49,016 nt of DNA, from contig CAIMCT010000217.1 of assembly GCA_903839535.1 (NCBI GenBank), positions 1 through 49,016 on the forward strand, given 5' to 3'. Below, in pieces: positions 18,022 to 27,201 of the stretch. Every line of letters starts with the position of its first letter. The stretch's first letter is position 1. This DNA comes from an uncultured Desulfobacteraceae bacterium (lineage in GTDB: Bacteria > Desulfobacterota > Desulfobacteria > Desulfobacterales > Desulfatirhabdiaceae). The translations under genes and the position numbers were made by a program. The notes under the pieces were generated by a model. That model had not been told where the DNA came from. It searched no databases and saw only the letters and a program-made list of their open reading frames with translations.

Positions 18022-21000
18022 ATGAGTGATCAACAGACAACGCGATTTCAAGATATGAAAAACCCGCGACTGACGGCGATTCTGCTCCTGACCATTTTCG
18101 CAGCAGGAGCGCTGTTTGTCTGGTGGATGGCGGCGCAGGCCGATTGCGAGATGCGCTCAGAATTGCTCCGGCAGGCGCACCTTGTGGCGCAGCCAGTGAA
18201 TGTTCAGCGTGTCATGTCTCTATTGGGTACGGAAGCGGACATGGACAGCCCCGGCTATCGCCGGATAAAGGAACAGCTTGCCGCTGTTCGTTTGGCCAAT
18301 TCGCAATACCGTTTTATCTATATCATGGGCCGCAGATCCGATGGCTCAGTCTTCTTCTTCGCGGACAGCGAACCTGTCGGCGCGAAGGATTATTCCCCAC
18401 CCGGGCAGGTCTATGAAGAAATCCCGGAAGGTTATCGTCGCGTGTTCGACTCCAGGTCCGCCGCCGTCGAAGGCCCGGTAGCAGATCGCTGGGGCGTTTG
18501 GGTCTCGGCGCTGGTTCCGCTTACCGATCCGAAAACCGGCGCAGTGGTCGCTGTGCTGGGCGTGGATATTGACGCACACGACTGGAAACGGGATGTGGCC
18601 GTCCGGGCGGCGCTGCCAGTGGGGCTGATGTTCTTGCTACTCATCGGCATAGCCTCAGCCGTAGCTTCCGCTCGCCGCGTTGACACCTCGCCCAAGCCAG
18701 TTCTGCGGCGTATGCTGCCCTCCCTGGCGGCCATGGTGATCCTGCTAATTGTCGGCGCATGGGTGATCCTGTGGCAACAGCATCAGCAGCAACTGGCAGG
18801 GGAGATTGCAGCAAATATTTCCGAGGTCTCAAGCGATATGCGTACTGTCGTGGATCAGCAGGCCTTCGGCCTGTCTATGGCGGTGCAACCCATCGCTACC
18901 AACACCACTGTCCAAAAGGCACTGCGCGATGGCGATGTCGACCGCCTCCTGGCAGACTGGCAGCCCGTGTTCGAGACGCTGCACTGGCAGAACAAACTAA
19001 CGCACTTCTACTTTTTTGATGCCAACCGCATCTGCCTGCTAAGGGTCCACAAACCGGAGAATCGCGGCGACCTCATAGATCGTTTTACCGTCCTTGAAGC
19101 CGAACGCACTGGCAAGATCGCCTCTGGTATTGAATTGGGACCACTGAGTACATTCACGCTTAGAGTGGTGCAGCCGGTTTTCGAAGAAGGCAGGCTTGTC
19201 GGCTATGTGGAACTGGGCAAAGAGATTGAGGACATACTGCAAGCGATAGACACCCAATCCGGCAACCAACTGGCTGTGGTTATCCGCAAGGAGCATCTGA
19301 ACCGGCAGACATGGGAAGATGGCATGCGCCTGCTAGGACGGCTGTCCGACTGGGATCGCCTGCACCATAACGCGGTGATCTACGCCTCCAATGGTCGCCT
19401 GCCTGACATCTTTGCGCCATGGGCCGACCAAGCGGCGGACAAGCAAGCCAACTGCGAAACGAGCAGGGAGATTGCCTTCGATGGGAAGGACTGGCGGATA
19501 TCCGCGTCACCCCTGCAAGATGTCTCGGGCAAAAGAGTTGGCGACTTGCTGATCATGCGCGATATCACGGCCGTAAAAGTGGCTTTCGCACGCCTGATGG
19601 TTCTGGGCGGAACTGGCGCCGCGCTGCTGCTGGCGCTGCTGCTTGGATTCATCTATGTCTTGCTTCGCCGCACTGATGCAGGTATCCGCGCCCAGCAGTC
19701 GGCATTGCGGGAAAGCGAGGAATCTTACCGCAGTCAATTCGCCAACAATTCAGCAGTGATGCTGCTGATTGATCCCAAAGATGGAGCGATCATTGATGCT
19801 AATGTCGCCGCGCTGAGGTTCTACGACTATCGGCGAGAGCGGTTGCTGACCATGTGTATAACCGATATCAACACCCTGCCTGTTTCCGAAGTCATGCAGG
19901 CCATGGCATCAATTCCGCAGGAACATGGCAAGCGATTCCAGTTCCAACACCGCATGGCAGATGGTTCGCTGCGAGATGTGGAAGTGTCAGCAAGCAGTAT
20001 TCAATTTGGCGGACACTTCGTTCTGCACTCGATTATCAATGACATCACCAGACGCAAACAGGCGGAAGAGGCGTTAACCAGGAGTGAGGAGAAATTCCGC
20101 AAGGCTTTTTATACCAGTCCGGACTCCGTGAACATCAACCGTCTCGAAGATGGTATGTATATCTCAATTAATCCGGCATTTACCAGGATCATGGGATATA
20201 CGGAAGAGAACATCATCGGAAAGACTTCAATGGAATATAATATCTGGGCAAATGTCGAAGACAGGCATCAACTGGTAGCCGGGTTGAGGAAGGACGGGGA
20301 AGTAACTAACCTTGAAGCCGCTTTTCGAACAAAGGGCGGTGATATTGTATATGGGTTGATGTCATCCTCTGTGATCGATCTTGGTGGTGTACCCCATATT
20401 CTCAGCATTACCCGTGACATCACCAAACGCAAGCAGGCCGATGAGGAAAAGGCCAAACTCGAAGCCCAGCTCCGACAGGCTCAAAAAATGGAGTCCATTG
20501 GATCACTTGCCGGCGGCATTGCCCATGATCTGAACAATATTCTGTTTCCGATCAGCGGCCTTTCAGAGATGCTGCTTGATGACATTCCATCGGACACCCC
20601 TGCACATAAAAGCATTGAACAAATCCATAAATCCGCACAACGGGGCAGTGACCTTGTCAAACAGATACTATCTTTCGGCCGTCAATCCAACCCACAGAAA
20701 CTGCCCATACGGATTCAGCCTATTTTGCAGGAGGTATTGAAGCTGGCGCGGGCTACAATACCCTGGAATATTGAAATCACAAGCAATATCAAACAAGATT
20801 GCGGCATGGTCTCTGCAAATCCCACACAGGTGCACCAGATCGCAATGAACCTGATCACCAACGCATTTCATGCCGTTGAGGGAAATGGCGGTACAATTAA
20901 TGTCGAGCTGAAAGAGACGAACATAAGACATCTTGACAAGAGGGATAAATCGCCTTTAAATGAGATGTCACCGGACGGAACATCAGGATTCCCCATCCAG

Positions 21001-21696
21001 CTTTTGGCCGGCGGATACGCTTGCATTACCCTGTCCGACACCGGGACTGGAATTGATCGAACGCTGATCGATAAAATATTCGAACCCTACTTTACCACCA
21101 AAGAACTGGGAAAGGGCACGGGACTGGGGCTTTCCGTCGTACACGGCATCGTGAAGGAACACGGCGGGGATATTAGGGTCCACAGCGAGGTTGGGAAAGG
21201 AACAACGTTCAATGTGTATTTGCCCCTTCTGAAAGACGCATGGAACAGAAAGGATGCCGCTGTCATAGAGAAATATCCAACGGGCTGCGAAAGAATTCTT
21301 TTGGTCGATGATGAAGAGCAGATTGTACTACTGGAGCAAATGATGCTCAAAAAACTTGGCTATCAGACAACTGTCCGCACAAGCAGCCCTGATGCGCTGG
21401 CTGCTTTCAGAGCCAATCCGTCAAAATTCGATCTGGTAATCTGCGACAGAGGCATGCCAAATATGACCGGGGAGCAACTTGCCAGGGAATTAATTTTGAT
21501 CAAACCGGAGATTCCGATCATTATTTGCACAGGTTTCTGCGATGAAACCGATATGCAGTGCGCCATGGCCATAGGTATCAAAGGGTTTCTCACGAAGCCC
21601 GTTGCTGTAAGCAATCTTGCCAAGATGGTAAGAAAGGTGCTTGATGGCAGGGGCTTATTGGTAGCATCTGCAAATCTGCGATCTGGTCTTGAATGA
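18022..21696 (+). CDS. membrane hybrid histidine kinase with two extracytoplasmic sensor regions
   Basis: The protein has 1224 residues. In order: a membrane segment (about 17-36), a first extracytoplasmic region (about 37-190), two membrane segments (about 193-213 and 233-252), a second extracytoplasmic region (about 255-525) resembling a double-Cache fold, and a fourth membrane segment (about 530-553). Two PAS domains follow (about 565-690 and 690-810), then HisKA with H835 (GGIAHDLNNIL), HATPase with DTGTGID, and a C-terminal receiver with D1142. The receiver at the end suggests a phosphorelay or self-regulation. GGAGGAG precedes the start. No partner regulator is adjacent. Confidence 0.9.
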   Translation: MSDQQTTRFQDMKNPRLTAILLLTIFAAGALFVWWMAAQADCEMRSELLRQAHLVAQPVNVQRVMSLLGTEADMDSPGYRRIKEQLAAVRLANSQYRFIYIMGRRSDGSVFFFADSEPVGAKDYSPPGQVYEEIPEGYRRVFDSRSAAVEGPVADRWGVWVSALVPLTDPKTGAVVAVLGVDIDAHDWKRDVAVRAALPVGLMFLLLIGIASAVASARRVDTSPKPVLRRMLPSLAAMVILLIVGAWVILWQQHQQQLAGEIAANISEVSSDMRTVVDQQAFGLSMAVQPIATNTTVQKALRDGDVDRLLADWQPVFETLHWQNKLTHFYFFDANRICLLRVHKPENRGDLIDRFTVLEAERTGKIASGIELGPLSTFTLRVVQPVFEEGRLVGYVELGKEIEDILQAIDTQSGNQLAVVIRKEHLNRQTWEDGMRLLGRLSDWDRLHHNAVIYASNGRLPDIFAPWADQAADKQANCETSREIAFDGKDWRISASPLQDVSGKRVGDLLIMRDITAVKVAFARLMVLGGTGAALLLALLLGFIYVLLRRTDAGIRAQQSALRESEESYRSQFANNSAVMLLIDPKDGAIIDANVAALRFYDYRRERLLTMCITDINTLPVSEVMQAMASIPQEHGKRFQFQHRMADGSLRDVEVSASSIQFGGHFVLHSIINDITRRKQAEEALTRSEEKFRKAFYTSPDSVNINRLEDGMYISINPAFTRIMGYTEENIIGKTSMEYNIWANVEDRHQLVAGLRKDGEVTNLEAAFRTKGGDIVYGLMSSSVIDLGGVPHILSITRDITKRKQADEEKAKLEAQLRQAQKMESIGSLAGGIAHDLNNILFPISGLSEMLLDDIPSDTPAHKSIEQIHKSAQRGSDLVKQILSFGRQSNPQKLPIRIQPILQEVLKLARATIPWNIEITSNIKQDCGMVSANPTQVHQIAMNLITNAFHAVEGNGGTINVELKETNIRHLDKRDKSPLNEMSPDGTSGFPIQLLAGGYACITLSDTGTGIDRTLIDKIFEPYFTTKELGKGTGLGLSVVHGIVKEHGGDIRVHSEVGKGTTFNVYLPLLKDAWNRKDAAVIEKYPTGCERILLVDDEEQIVLLEQMMLKKLGYQTTVRTSSPDALAAFRANPSKFDLVICDRGMPNMTGEQLARELILIKPEIPIIICTGFCDETDMQCAMAIGIKGFLTKPVAVSNLAKMVRKVLDGRGLLVASANLRSGLE

Positions 21697-21721
21697 ACTA
21701 TATCAATACTCATCCCTTGTT

Positions 21722-21761
21722 CAGGAAAAGAACAGCCGGCACATCGGCCATCCTTTTCCTG
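21722..21761. terminator. possible bidirectional terminator hairpin
   Basis: Arms CAGGAAAAG (21722-21730) and CTTTTCCTG (21753-21761) enclose a loop of 22 bases between the convergent hybrid kinase and dodecin genes. A further perfect palindrome, GCTGATTAATCAGC, lies at 21771-21784. There is no long T-run, so termination is only suggested. Confidence 0.35.
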
Positions 21762-21779
21762 GCGTTATATGCTGATTAA

Positions 21780-21995
21780 TCAGCTTTCATATTTGAATGA
21801 AAGTTTGATTCGGACACGAAACGCTACGACCTTACCGTTTTCTACCTTCAGATCCTGCTGGGTAATTTCGGCAATCCGTAATTCTCTCAGGCTTTTAGAT
21901 GCAAGTTCAACGGCATTTTTTGCGGCATCTTCCCATGAGACTTCGCTGGTTCCTACAAGTTCAACGATCTTGTACACACTTTCTGCTGCTGCCAT
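21780..21995 (-). CDS. dodecin, flavin-binding protein
   Basis: This is a 71-residue protein of the dodecin family, which assembles into hollow dodecamers that store and protect flavins. Family hallmarks are the N-terminal VYKIVELVGTSEVSWEDA, the following helix (NAVELASKSLRELR), and the final strand AFRVRIKLSFKYE. The expected length is 65-75 residues. GAAAGGAGG precedes the ATG. A flavin buffer fits a neighbourhood rich in flavoproteins, although no operon link exists. Confidence 0.92.
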   Translation of the reverse strand: MAAAESVYKIVELVGTSEVSWEDAAKNAVELASKSLRELRIAEITQQDLKVENGKVVAFRVRIKLSFKYES

Positions 21996-22412
21996 AATCG
22001 CCTCCTTTCGCTATCGTTAAGGTGAGAATACTTTGCTTTCCATCCCGGAATGGTAAGGAAAACATGGCAACATTAATGAACCGCGGCAGGCAAGTCAAGC
22101 GATTTTATGGGTGGCTGATTAACTGAAGCCAATCATGGCCAAAAAAATAAAGGCAGTGGTTCTGAAACCGAACTTTTAAGGCGTTTGTCCGGCTGAATTC
22201 CTATTGACAAACACCAATTACAGTGTAAGTTACTCCGGTATGTCATTACAGATGCGACATTGAAGTTAATCATCGTTTTGTTGTACAAGAGAAGCTTCCA
22301 TTTATGTTTTGGGTTTTAGGTTTTGACAAATCCATCAAGATGGCATGGTTTTCAATAAAAAATAATAACTTGTGTAGGATTTTAATAAAAAAATAATCGA
22401 TAGGTGGATTTA
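21996..22412. other. intergenic region upstream of murA paralogue
   Basis: No gene is supported in this stretch. Base composition changes from mixed to strongly AT-rich around 22200. TTGACA at 22204-22209 and again near 22323 could be -35 elements for the murA paralogue, but neither has a convincing -10 at the right spacing. Confidence 0.4.
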
Positions 22413-23756
22413 ATGAAAAAAAATAATGAAGTGTTAAAAATTAAAGGTGGATCAAAGTTGGATGGTTCTGTATGCATTCAAGGTTCTAAAAATGCAATTC
22501 TTCCAATGTTGGCTGCATCTCTTTTGCCTGATAGTGGTTGCACTGTTATCAAGAATGTTCCACCATTAAATGATATTATAGTCGCTTTTGAAATTATGAG
22601 ACATATCGGTGCAAAGGTAACCTATTTTTCTAAAGAACAAATCGTTTCGATTGATGCAAGTAATCTGGTTAATACCTATTTACCAGATGATCTTACAAAT
22701 CTTTTGCGAGCATCTGTTCTTTTTATACCACCTGTTTTATACCGTCTGGGCCTGATTCACCTTCCAAGTGTTGGCGGTTGCCCACTGGGAAGCCGGAATT
22801 TGGACTATCACTACCGAGGTTTTTTAAGGCTGGGGGCGGAGATATCAAATGACAATGAATTTGTAATAAAAGGTGACAAATTCAAAGCAGCAAACTTATA
22901 TCTTGATTTCCCAAGCCATACCGGAACAGAAAATCTTATAATGGCGGCTTGTTTTTCAGAAGGTACATCAATTATTGAAAATGCTGGTTCTGATCCTGAG
23001 ATAACTGATTTTGCGAATTTTTTGATAAAAATGGGTGCAAAAATTCAGGGATTGGGCGGACGTACAATTCTTGTTGAAGGAATTAAGAAATTTAAGCCCA
23101 TTGAATATACGGTTATGAATGATCGTCTTGATGCCGGTCTATTCATACTGGCGGCAAGTATTACTAAAAGCAATATTTCAATAATTGGTGTTGAACCTAA
23201 TCATATACGATTATTAACTGAAAAGTTAGTGCAAATGGGAGTTATAATTGAAATTGATGGACATGTTTTACATGTCAAGTCAAACGGCGAAAAACTCAAT
23301 CCAGTTAACATATTAACATGCCCTTATCCGGGTTTTGCAACTGATTTTCAACCAGGAATAATGGCTCTTTCCTGTATTGCTGATGGTACAAGCTATATTA
23401 GAGAGAGAATTTTTGACAAAAGATTTAGTCAGGTTAATGAATTGATAAAAATGGGCGCAAACATAGAAATCAAAGATGATTCTCTTGCAATTGTAAAAGG
23501 ACCAGTAAGTTTTAAAGGGACTGAAACAGTTCCGGATAATATTAGAGCAGCCTCTTCTGTTTTATTAGCGGGATTGGTAGCTTCAGATACAACTAAAATT
23601 CATAATGTCTATCAAATTGACAGAGGACATTTCAATATTGAGTCGCGTTTAAACCAGTTAAACGCCGATATAGTCCGAATAAATAATGATACTACACATA
23701 ACTTTTCGCCATTAATGCTTCCATCGGAAATGGCTACAGGCAAGAAGGCTATATGA
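22413..23756 (+). CDS. murA: UDP-N-acetylglucosamine 1-carboxyvinyltransferase (MurA-type)
   Basis: MurA transfers enolpyruvate from phosphoenolpyruvate to UDP-GlcNAc, the first committed step of peptidoglycan synthesis, and is the fosfomycin target. The protein has 447 residues. K26-N27 match the UDP-GlcNAc-binding lysine and asparagine. C123 in GGCPLGSRN matches the catalytic, fosfomycin-reactive cysteine. GFATDFQPG and ERIFDKRFSQVNELIKMGA are further hallmarks. An in-frame GTG at 22404 lies inside the likely ribosome site AGGTGG, so ATG 22413 was chosen. The gene is much more AT-rich than its surroundings and stands alone, which suggests transfer or a specialised paralogue. The last 25 or so residues look foreign; see the overlapping acetyltransferase fragment. 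Confidence 0.9.
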   Translation: MKKNNEVLKIKGGSKLDGSVCIQGSKNAILPMLAASLLPDSGCTVIKNVPPLNDIIVAFEIMRHIGAKVTYFSKEQIVSIDASNLVNTYLPDDLTNLLRASVLFIPPVLYRLGLIHLPSVGGCPLGSRNLDYHYRGFLRLGAEISNDNEFVIKGDKFKAANLYLDFPSHTGTENLIMAACFSEGTSIIENAGSDPEITDFANFLIKMGAKIQGLGGRTILVEGIKKFKPIEYTVMNDRLDAGLFILAASITKSNISIIGVEPNHIRLLTEKLVQMGVIIEIDGHVLHVKSNGEKLNPVNILTCPYPGFATDFQPGIMALSCIADGTSYIRERIFDKRFSQVNELIKMGANIEIKDDSLAIVKGPVSFKGTETVPDNIRAASSVLLAGLVASDTTKIHNVYQIDRGHFNIESRLNQLNADIVRINNDTTHNFSPLMLPSEMATGKKAI

Positions 23757-23854
23757 CCTACAACTTGTCCACTAATCTCTGCAATCAGCGAAATAGTCAG
23801 AGCATTGGTGCCTCGCAATGCATTCATTATGAATTGTTCTGTGTTATTGGACAT
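23717..23854 (-). pseudogene. truncated GNAT acetyltransferase gene (N-terminal 46 codons)
   Basis: From a normal start (ATG at 23854, preceded by AAGGAAATG) the frame encodes IMNALRGTNALTISLIAE and GQVVGHIAFLPVAISDGS. These match the opening beta-alpha-beta elements of YhbS-like GNAT N-acetyltransferases. After about codon 46 the resemblance stops, because the frame enters the antisense of murA. The acetyl-CoA binding region is absent. The fragment overlaps the 3' end of murA by about 40 bases on the opposite strand. Confidence 0.65.
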
Positions 23855-23900
23855 TCTTCATTTCCTTGTTGACACTTTAATGCCGAAATGTCGAGATACA

Positions 23901-24007
23901 TATACTGCGAACTGGCATAATCTGCGCTTTTCATAAACTCCCTCTCCCAGCGGGGGAGGGTTGGGGTGGGGGATCAAAAACGTAAAATTATGCCGGTTCG
24001 CAGTATA
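23901..24007. repeat. MITE-like element, complete copy A
   Basis: A 107-bp element with terminal inverted repeats of about 20 bp: TATACTGCGAACTGGCATAA on the left, and TTATGCCGGTTCGCAGTATA on the right. The core contains CTCCCAGCGGGGGAGGG, a hairpin. There is no coding capacity. Confidence 0.8.
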
Positions 24008-24048
24008 TATGCTGGCATATCGGTAAAAAGTGTCAACGACTTTTGGGG

Positions 24049-24134
24049 TATACTGTGAACGGGCAGAATCTGCATTTTCCAATAGCTCCCTCTCCCAGCG
24101 GGGGAGGTTGGGGTGTATGACCGTTCACAGTATA
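24049..24134. repeat. MITE-like element, copy B
   Basis: An 86-bp element with perfect 12-bp ends TATACTGTGAAC and GTTCACAGTATA and the same CTCCCAGCGGGGGAGG core as copy A, 41 bases away. Confidence 0.8.
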
Positions 24135-24152
24135 ATATGGAGGATGCCGAAT

Positions 24153-25241
24153 CTACCCGTTTTTTAGCTCAAATGTGATCATGAAATCCGCCAGCGCCTG
24201 AGCAGATGCAAGGGTTGTTGCATTATAGATGGAGGCCCTGCATCCGCCAACCGAACGATGTCCCTTAAGTCCGCCAAAGTCATTGGCGGTGGCTTCCTGA
24301 ACAAATTGTTTTTCAAGGTCTTCCGAAGGCAGCCGGAAGGTGATATTCATCAGGGATCTGCTTGAAGGGTCCGCGGTTCCCTGATAAAAATGGCTTTTGT
24401 CCATCACATCATAAAGACATCCGGCTTTTTTCCGGTTGACGATATCCATGTTTTCCAGGCCGCCAATGGTTTCTTCCAGCCATTTCATGACGAGCTGAAT
24501 TGCATAGACCCCAAAACACGGAGGGGTATTGTACATGGAATTTTTGGATGCATGGGTGGTGTATTTCAACATCGTTGGAATGTTTTTTGGCGTGCGTTTA
24601 AGCAGATCATCCCGGATGATGACCACACAGACCCCGGCTGGACCAATGTTTTTCTGGGCTCCGGCGTAGATCAGGCCGAAAGGCTTGACATCAAAAGGTC
24701 TGCTCATAAAGTCCGAAGACATGTCGGCGACCAGCGGTGCGCCATGTACATCAGGATAGGTCAGCCACTGCGTACCTTTAATCGTATTGTTGGAAGTGAT
24801 ATGCACATAGGCAGCTTTCGGGCTGTACGCGATATTTTCCGGAATATAACAAAATCCCCGATCTTCAGAAGATGCGACAACCTTGATCTTTTTTTCCAGA
24901 AGCTGAGCTTCCTGAATGGCTTTGGTGGCCCAGGTTCCGGTATTCACATAATCGGCGGAATCCGTGTCCGCCAAACAATTCATGGGAATCATGGCAAACT
25001 GAAGGCTGGCGCCGCCCTGAAGAAACAAAACCTGGTATGAGTCATCCAGTTTCAGCAATCTGCGAATTCTGGCAATTGCGTCGTTGATTACATCATCGAA
25101 CCACTTTGACCGGTGGCTGACCTCGGTAATTGACATGCCAGAACCCTTGAAATTCAGAAATGAATCCTGAATTTCCTGCAAAACCGGAAGTGGAAGGGCC
25201 GCAGGCCCAGCGTTAAAGTTATGAATACGTTTTTCAGACAT
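24153..25241 (-). CDS. serC: phosphoserine aminotransferase
   Basis: This PLP enzyme converts 3-phosphohydroxypyruvate to phosphoserine in serine biosynthesis; in many bacteria it also serves pyridoxine synthesis. It has 362 residues, the family's usual length. The N-terminus NFNAGPAALPLPVLQ is the SerC hallmark. The PLP-lysine segment reads YAGAQKNIGPAG, and the C-terminus has GHRSVGGCRASIYNA. A longer frame reaches 25301, but GGAGG just before the ATG at 25241 decides the start. It lies downstream of a histidine kinase on the same strand with about 265 bases between, including a small palindromic repeat, so it probably has its own promoter. Confidence 0.96.
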   Translation of the reverse strand: MSEKRIHNFNAGPAALPLPVLQEIQDSFLNFKGSGMSITEVSHRSKWFDDVINDAIARIRRLLKLDDSYQVLFLQGGASLQFAMIPMNCLADTDSADYVNTGTWATKAIQEAQLLEKKIKVVASSEDRGFCYIPENIAYSPKAAYVHITSNNTIKGTQWLTYPDVHGAPLVADMSSDFMSRPFDVKPFGLIYAGAQKNIGPAGVCVVIIRDDLLKRTPKNIPTMLKYTTHASKNSMYNTPPCFGVYAIQLVMKWLEETIGGLENMDIVNRKKAGCLYDVMDKSHFYQGTADPSSRSLMNITFRLPSEDLEKQFVQEATANDFGGLKGHRSVGGCRASIYNATTLASAQALADFMITFELKNG

Positions 25242-25323
25242 GAAATTCCTCCAAAATGGATAAATGTAATGGTGTAAAGAATACAGCCCTGATTTTTGCA
25301 TCAGTACAACAGAGGAAAAGTTC

Positions 25324-25365
25324 GTAACCGTTCACTTCCCCCAGCGAGAGGGGCTGAACGATTAC
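25324..25365. repeat. small inverted-repeat element with GTAACCGTTCA ends
   Basis: Ends GTAACCGTTCA and TGAACGATTAC are near-perfect inverted copies around a CCCCCAGCGAGAGGGG hairpin. A longer relative lies at 43012-43070, and a left end at 39487-39498. Confidence 0.6.
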
Positions 25366-25505
25366 AAAAGATTCAGGTTATTATCAGAGATGTATCTGAA
25401 CGTTTGGCCGATAGATGTCAAACAGAATTTGAGGCAGCCGGCGGGATGGCAAGATTTAACGGAGTTACGACCGGGCTATTCCTAAGTAGTTTGCGTATTC
25501 GGACC

Positions 25506-27032
25506 TTACTCCGTTTGTGATTCTGCGTTCTGCGGCGAATTCTCTGCGGAAATGGGTAAAAAAACTGTGAATGTAGATCCTTGGGATGGTTCACTCTGTA
25601 TCTGAATACTTCCCCCCAGTTCATCAAGAAGCCCTTTCACTATGGGAAGGCCCAGGCCCGTACCGGTGATAAACCTGGTTTTTTCATTCTTGACCCGGTA
25701 AAAGCGTTTGAAGATATTGTCGATATCCTTGGCTTCAATACCAAAGCCGTTATCGCTGACATCTATTTGGATTTTTTCTGGCAGCAGGCTGATCCCAACC
25801 TCAATGGCCCCGCCTTCAGGCGTATAGTTGATGGCATTTGCAATCAGGTTTCCAAAAACACTTTCCAGCGCCTGGGGATCGGCTTTGATCAGGGGTATTG
25901 GTTCATCGTGAAGAACCAGCTTCAGGCGTTGATTCTTTCCGTTAGCCCTTGTTTCCATAAAATCCACAATGTTTTTCAAAAGTTCATCCAGCTTGATCGG
26001 CTTGAAGTCGATGCACACATTTCCAGCTTCGATGCGGGACAGATCCAGCAAGTCTCCGATCAGTGATATCAATCCCTGAGTTTTTTCCTTGGCCCGCGAC
26101 AGTAAATATTGGTCGCGAGTAGATTCCTTTTCCACCATATCTTTCAGAACCAGTGCCAGTTGCTCATGGATGGTGGATAGCGGTGATCGCAGCTCATGAG
26201 AGACCTTGGCGACAAATTCGGACTTCATACGGTCCAGCACCTTCATGGCCGTAATGTCCACCAGATTCACCACAGCACCCAGGCATTCACCCACATCACC
26301 AAGAACCGGCCTTCCGGTGGCTTGCAGGTATTTTTCACCGATTGTAGTAAATTCGTAAGTCTCCGAAAGTGTGTGTGCATTTCCCGCGGAAATGTCTTTG
26401 ACTAATTGACAAAAACCCTTATCCTGAATGCAGGATTCGACAGGCTCTCCTGTCGCCACGTCTTCTTCGATCCCCATCAGCCACTGAAACGCCGGGTTTA
26501 TCAGCGCCACCTGTCCCTGGACATTGGTCACCAGTATGCCATTCGGGAGCGATTCCACAATAGTTCGAATCCTGCTTTTCTCCGTGCCTAAATCCGCCAG
26601 ATTCCGCTGCCGCTCCTGAGCTAGCATTTCGGTCTCTTCGGTTAGTCGAATTCGCTCTCTTGCCCGATTGATGACCATCCGCAACTGATCGGGTTCAAAA
26701 GGTTTGGGGATAAAGTCGTAAGCCCCCCGTTTCATGGCTTCGATGGCGGTTTCAATCGTGGCGTAGCCGGTTATGATGATGACCAGAATCTCTGAATTCA
26801 ATTGCTGAATATGGGCCAGCACTTCCATGCCATCCATTCCCGGCATTTTCAAATCAAGAAGAACGATTTCAACCGGATGGCGACCAAGAATATCCAACCC
26901 CTCGCTTCCGCGTGAAGCTTTATACACCTGAAACCCCATACGCGTCAGAATGCGTTCGGATCCCTCCCGAATGCTATCTTCATCATCAACGACCAGAATG
27001 GACAAACGATTCGACGTGCTTTCCAGCTTCAA
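25506..27032 (-). CDS. histidine kinase with N-terminal receiver and PAS domain
   Basis: This is a cytosolic protein of 508 residues. An N-terminal receiver (residues 11-125) has D16-D17 and phosphoacceptor D60 (VLLDLKMPGMDG). A coiled-coil linker and a PAS domain (about 155-270) follow, then HisKA with the motif KVSHELRSPLS near residue 280 and HATPase with the motifs NAINYTPEGG, DNGFGI and GTGLGLPIV. The receiver-first layout suggests that it receives phosphate from, or is gated by, another kinase; the PAS kinase and the response regulator upstream on this strand are the obvious partners. The start is TTG at 27032 behind AGGAAGG. Confidence 0.88.
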   Translation of the reverse strand: MKLESTSNRLSILVVDDEDSIREGSERILTRMGFQVYKASRGSEGLDILGRHPVEIVLLDLKMPGMDGMEVLAHIQQLNSEILVIIITGYATIETAIEAMKRGAYDFIPKPFEPDQLRMVINRARERIRLTEETEMLAQERQRNLADLGTEKSRIRTIVESLPNGILVTNVQGQVALINPAFQWLMGIEEDVATGEPVESCIQDKGFCQLVKDISAGNAHTLSETYEFTTIGEKYLQATGRPVLGDVGECLGAVVNLVDITAMKVLDRMKSEFVAKVSHELRSPLSTIHEQLALVLKDMVEKESTRDQYLLSRAKEKTQGLISLIGDLLDLSRIEAGNVCIDFKPIKLDELLKNIVDFMETRANGKNQRLKLVLHDEPIPLIKADPQALESVFGNLIANAINYTPEGGAIEVGISLLPEKIQIDVSDNGFGIEAKDIDNIFKRFYRVKNEKTRFITGTGLGLPIVKGLLDELGGSIQIQSEPSQGSTFTVFLPISAENSPQNAESQTE

Positions 27033-27201
27033 TAGAACCTTCCTAATAGAGTACTAAGCATTAATGGTTAAACTTAAAGCAACTCACATGAAAAATCTGC
27101 CAGATCGCGGTATTTTTTCATTTACATGGATGGACAGGATATACAAGAAAAGAAGAATACTTTCCATTCCGTATTTTTCATTTTTTAAAAGAATTTGACG
27201 T

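Noticed and set aside
23901-24134. Two similar repeats close together as a CRISPR or iteron array
   Set aside because: There are only two copies, of different length, each with terminal inverted repeats. No regular spacers or cas genes are present.
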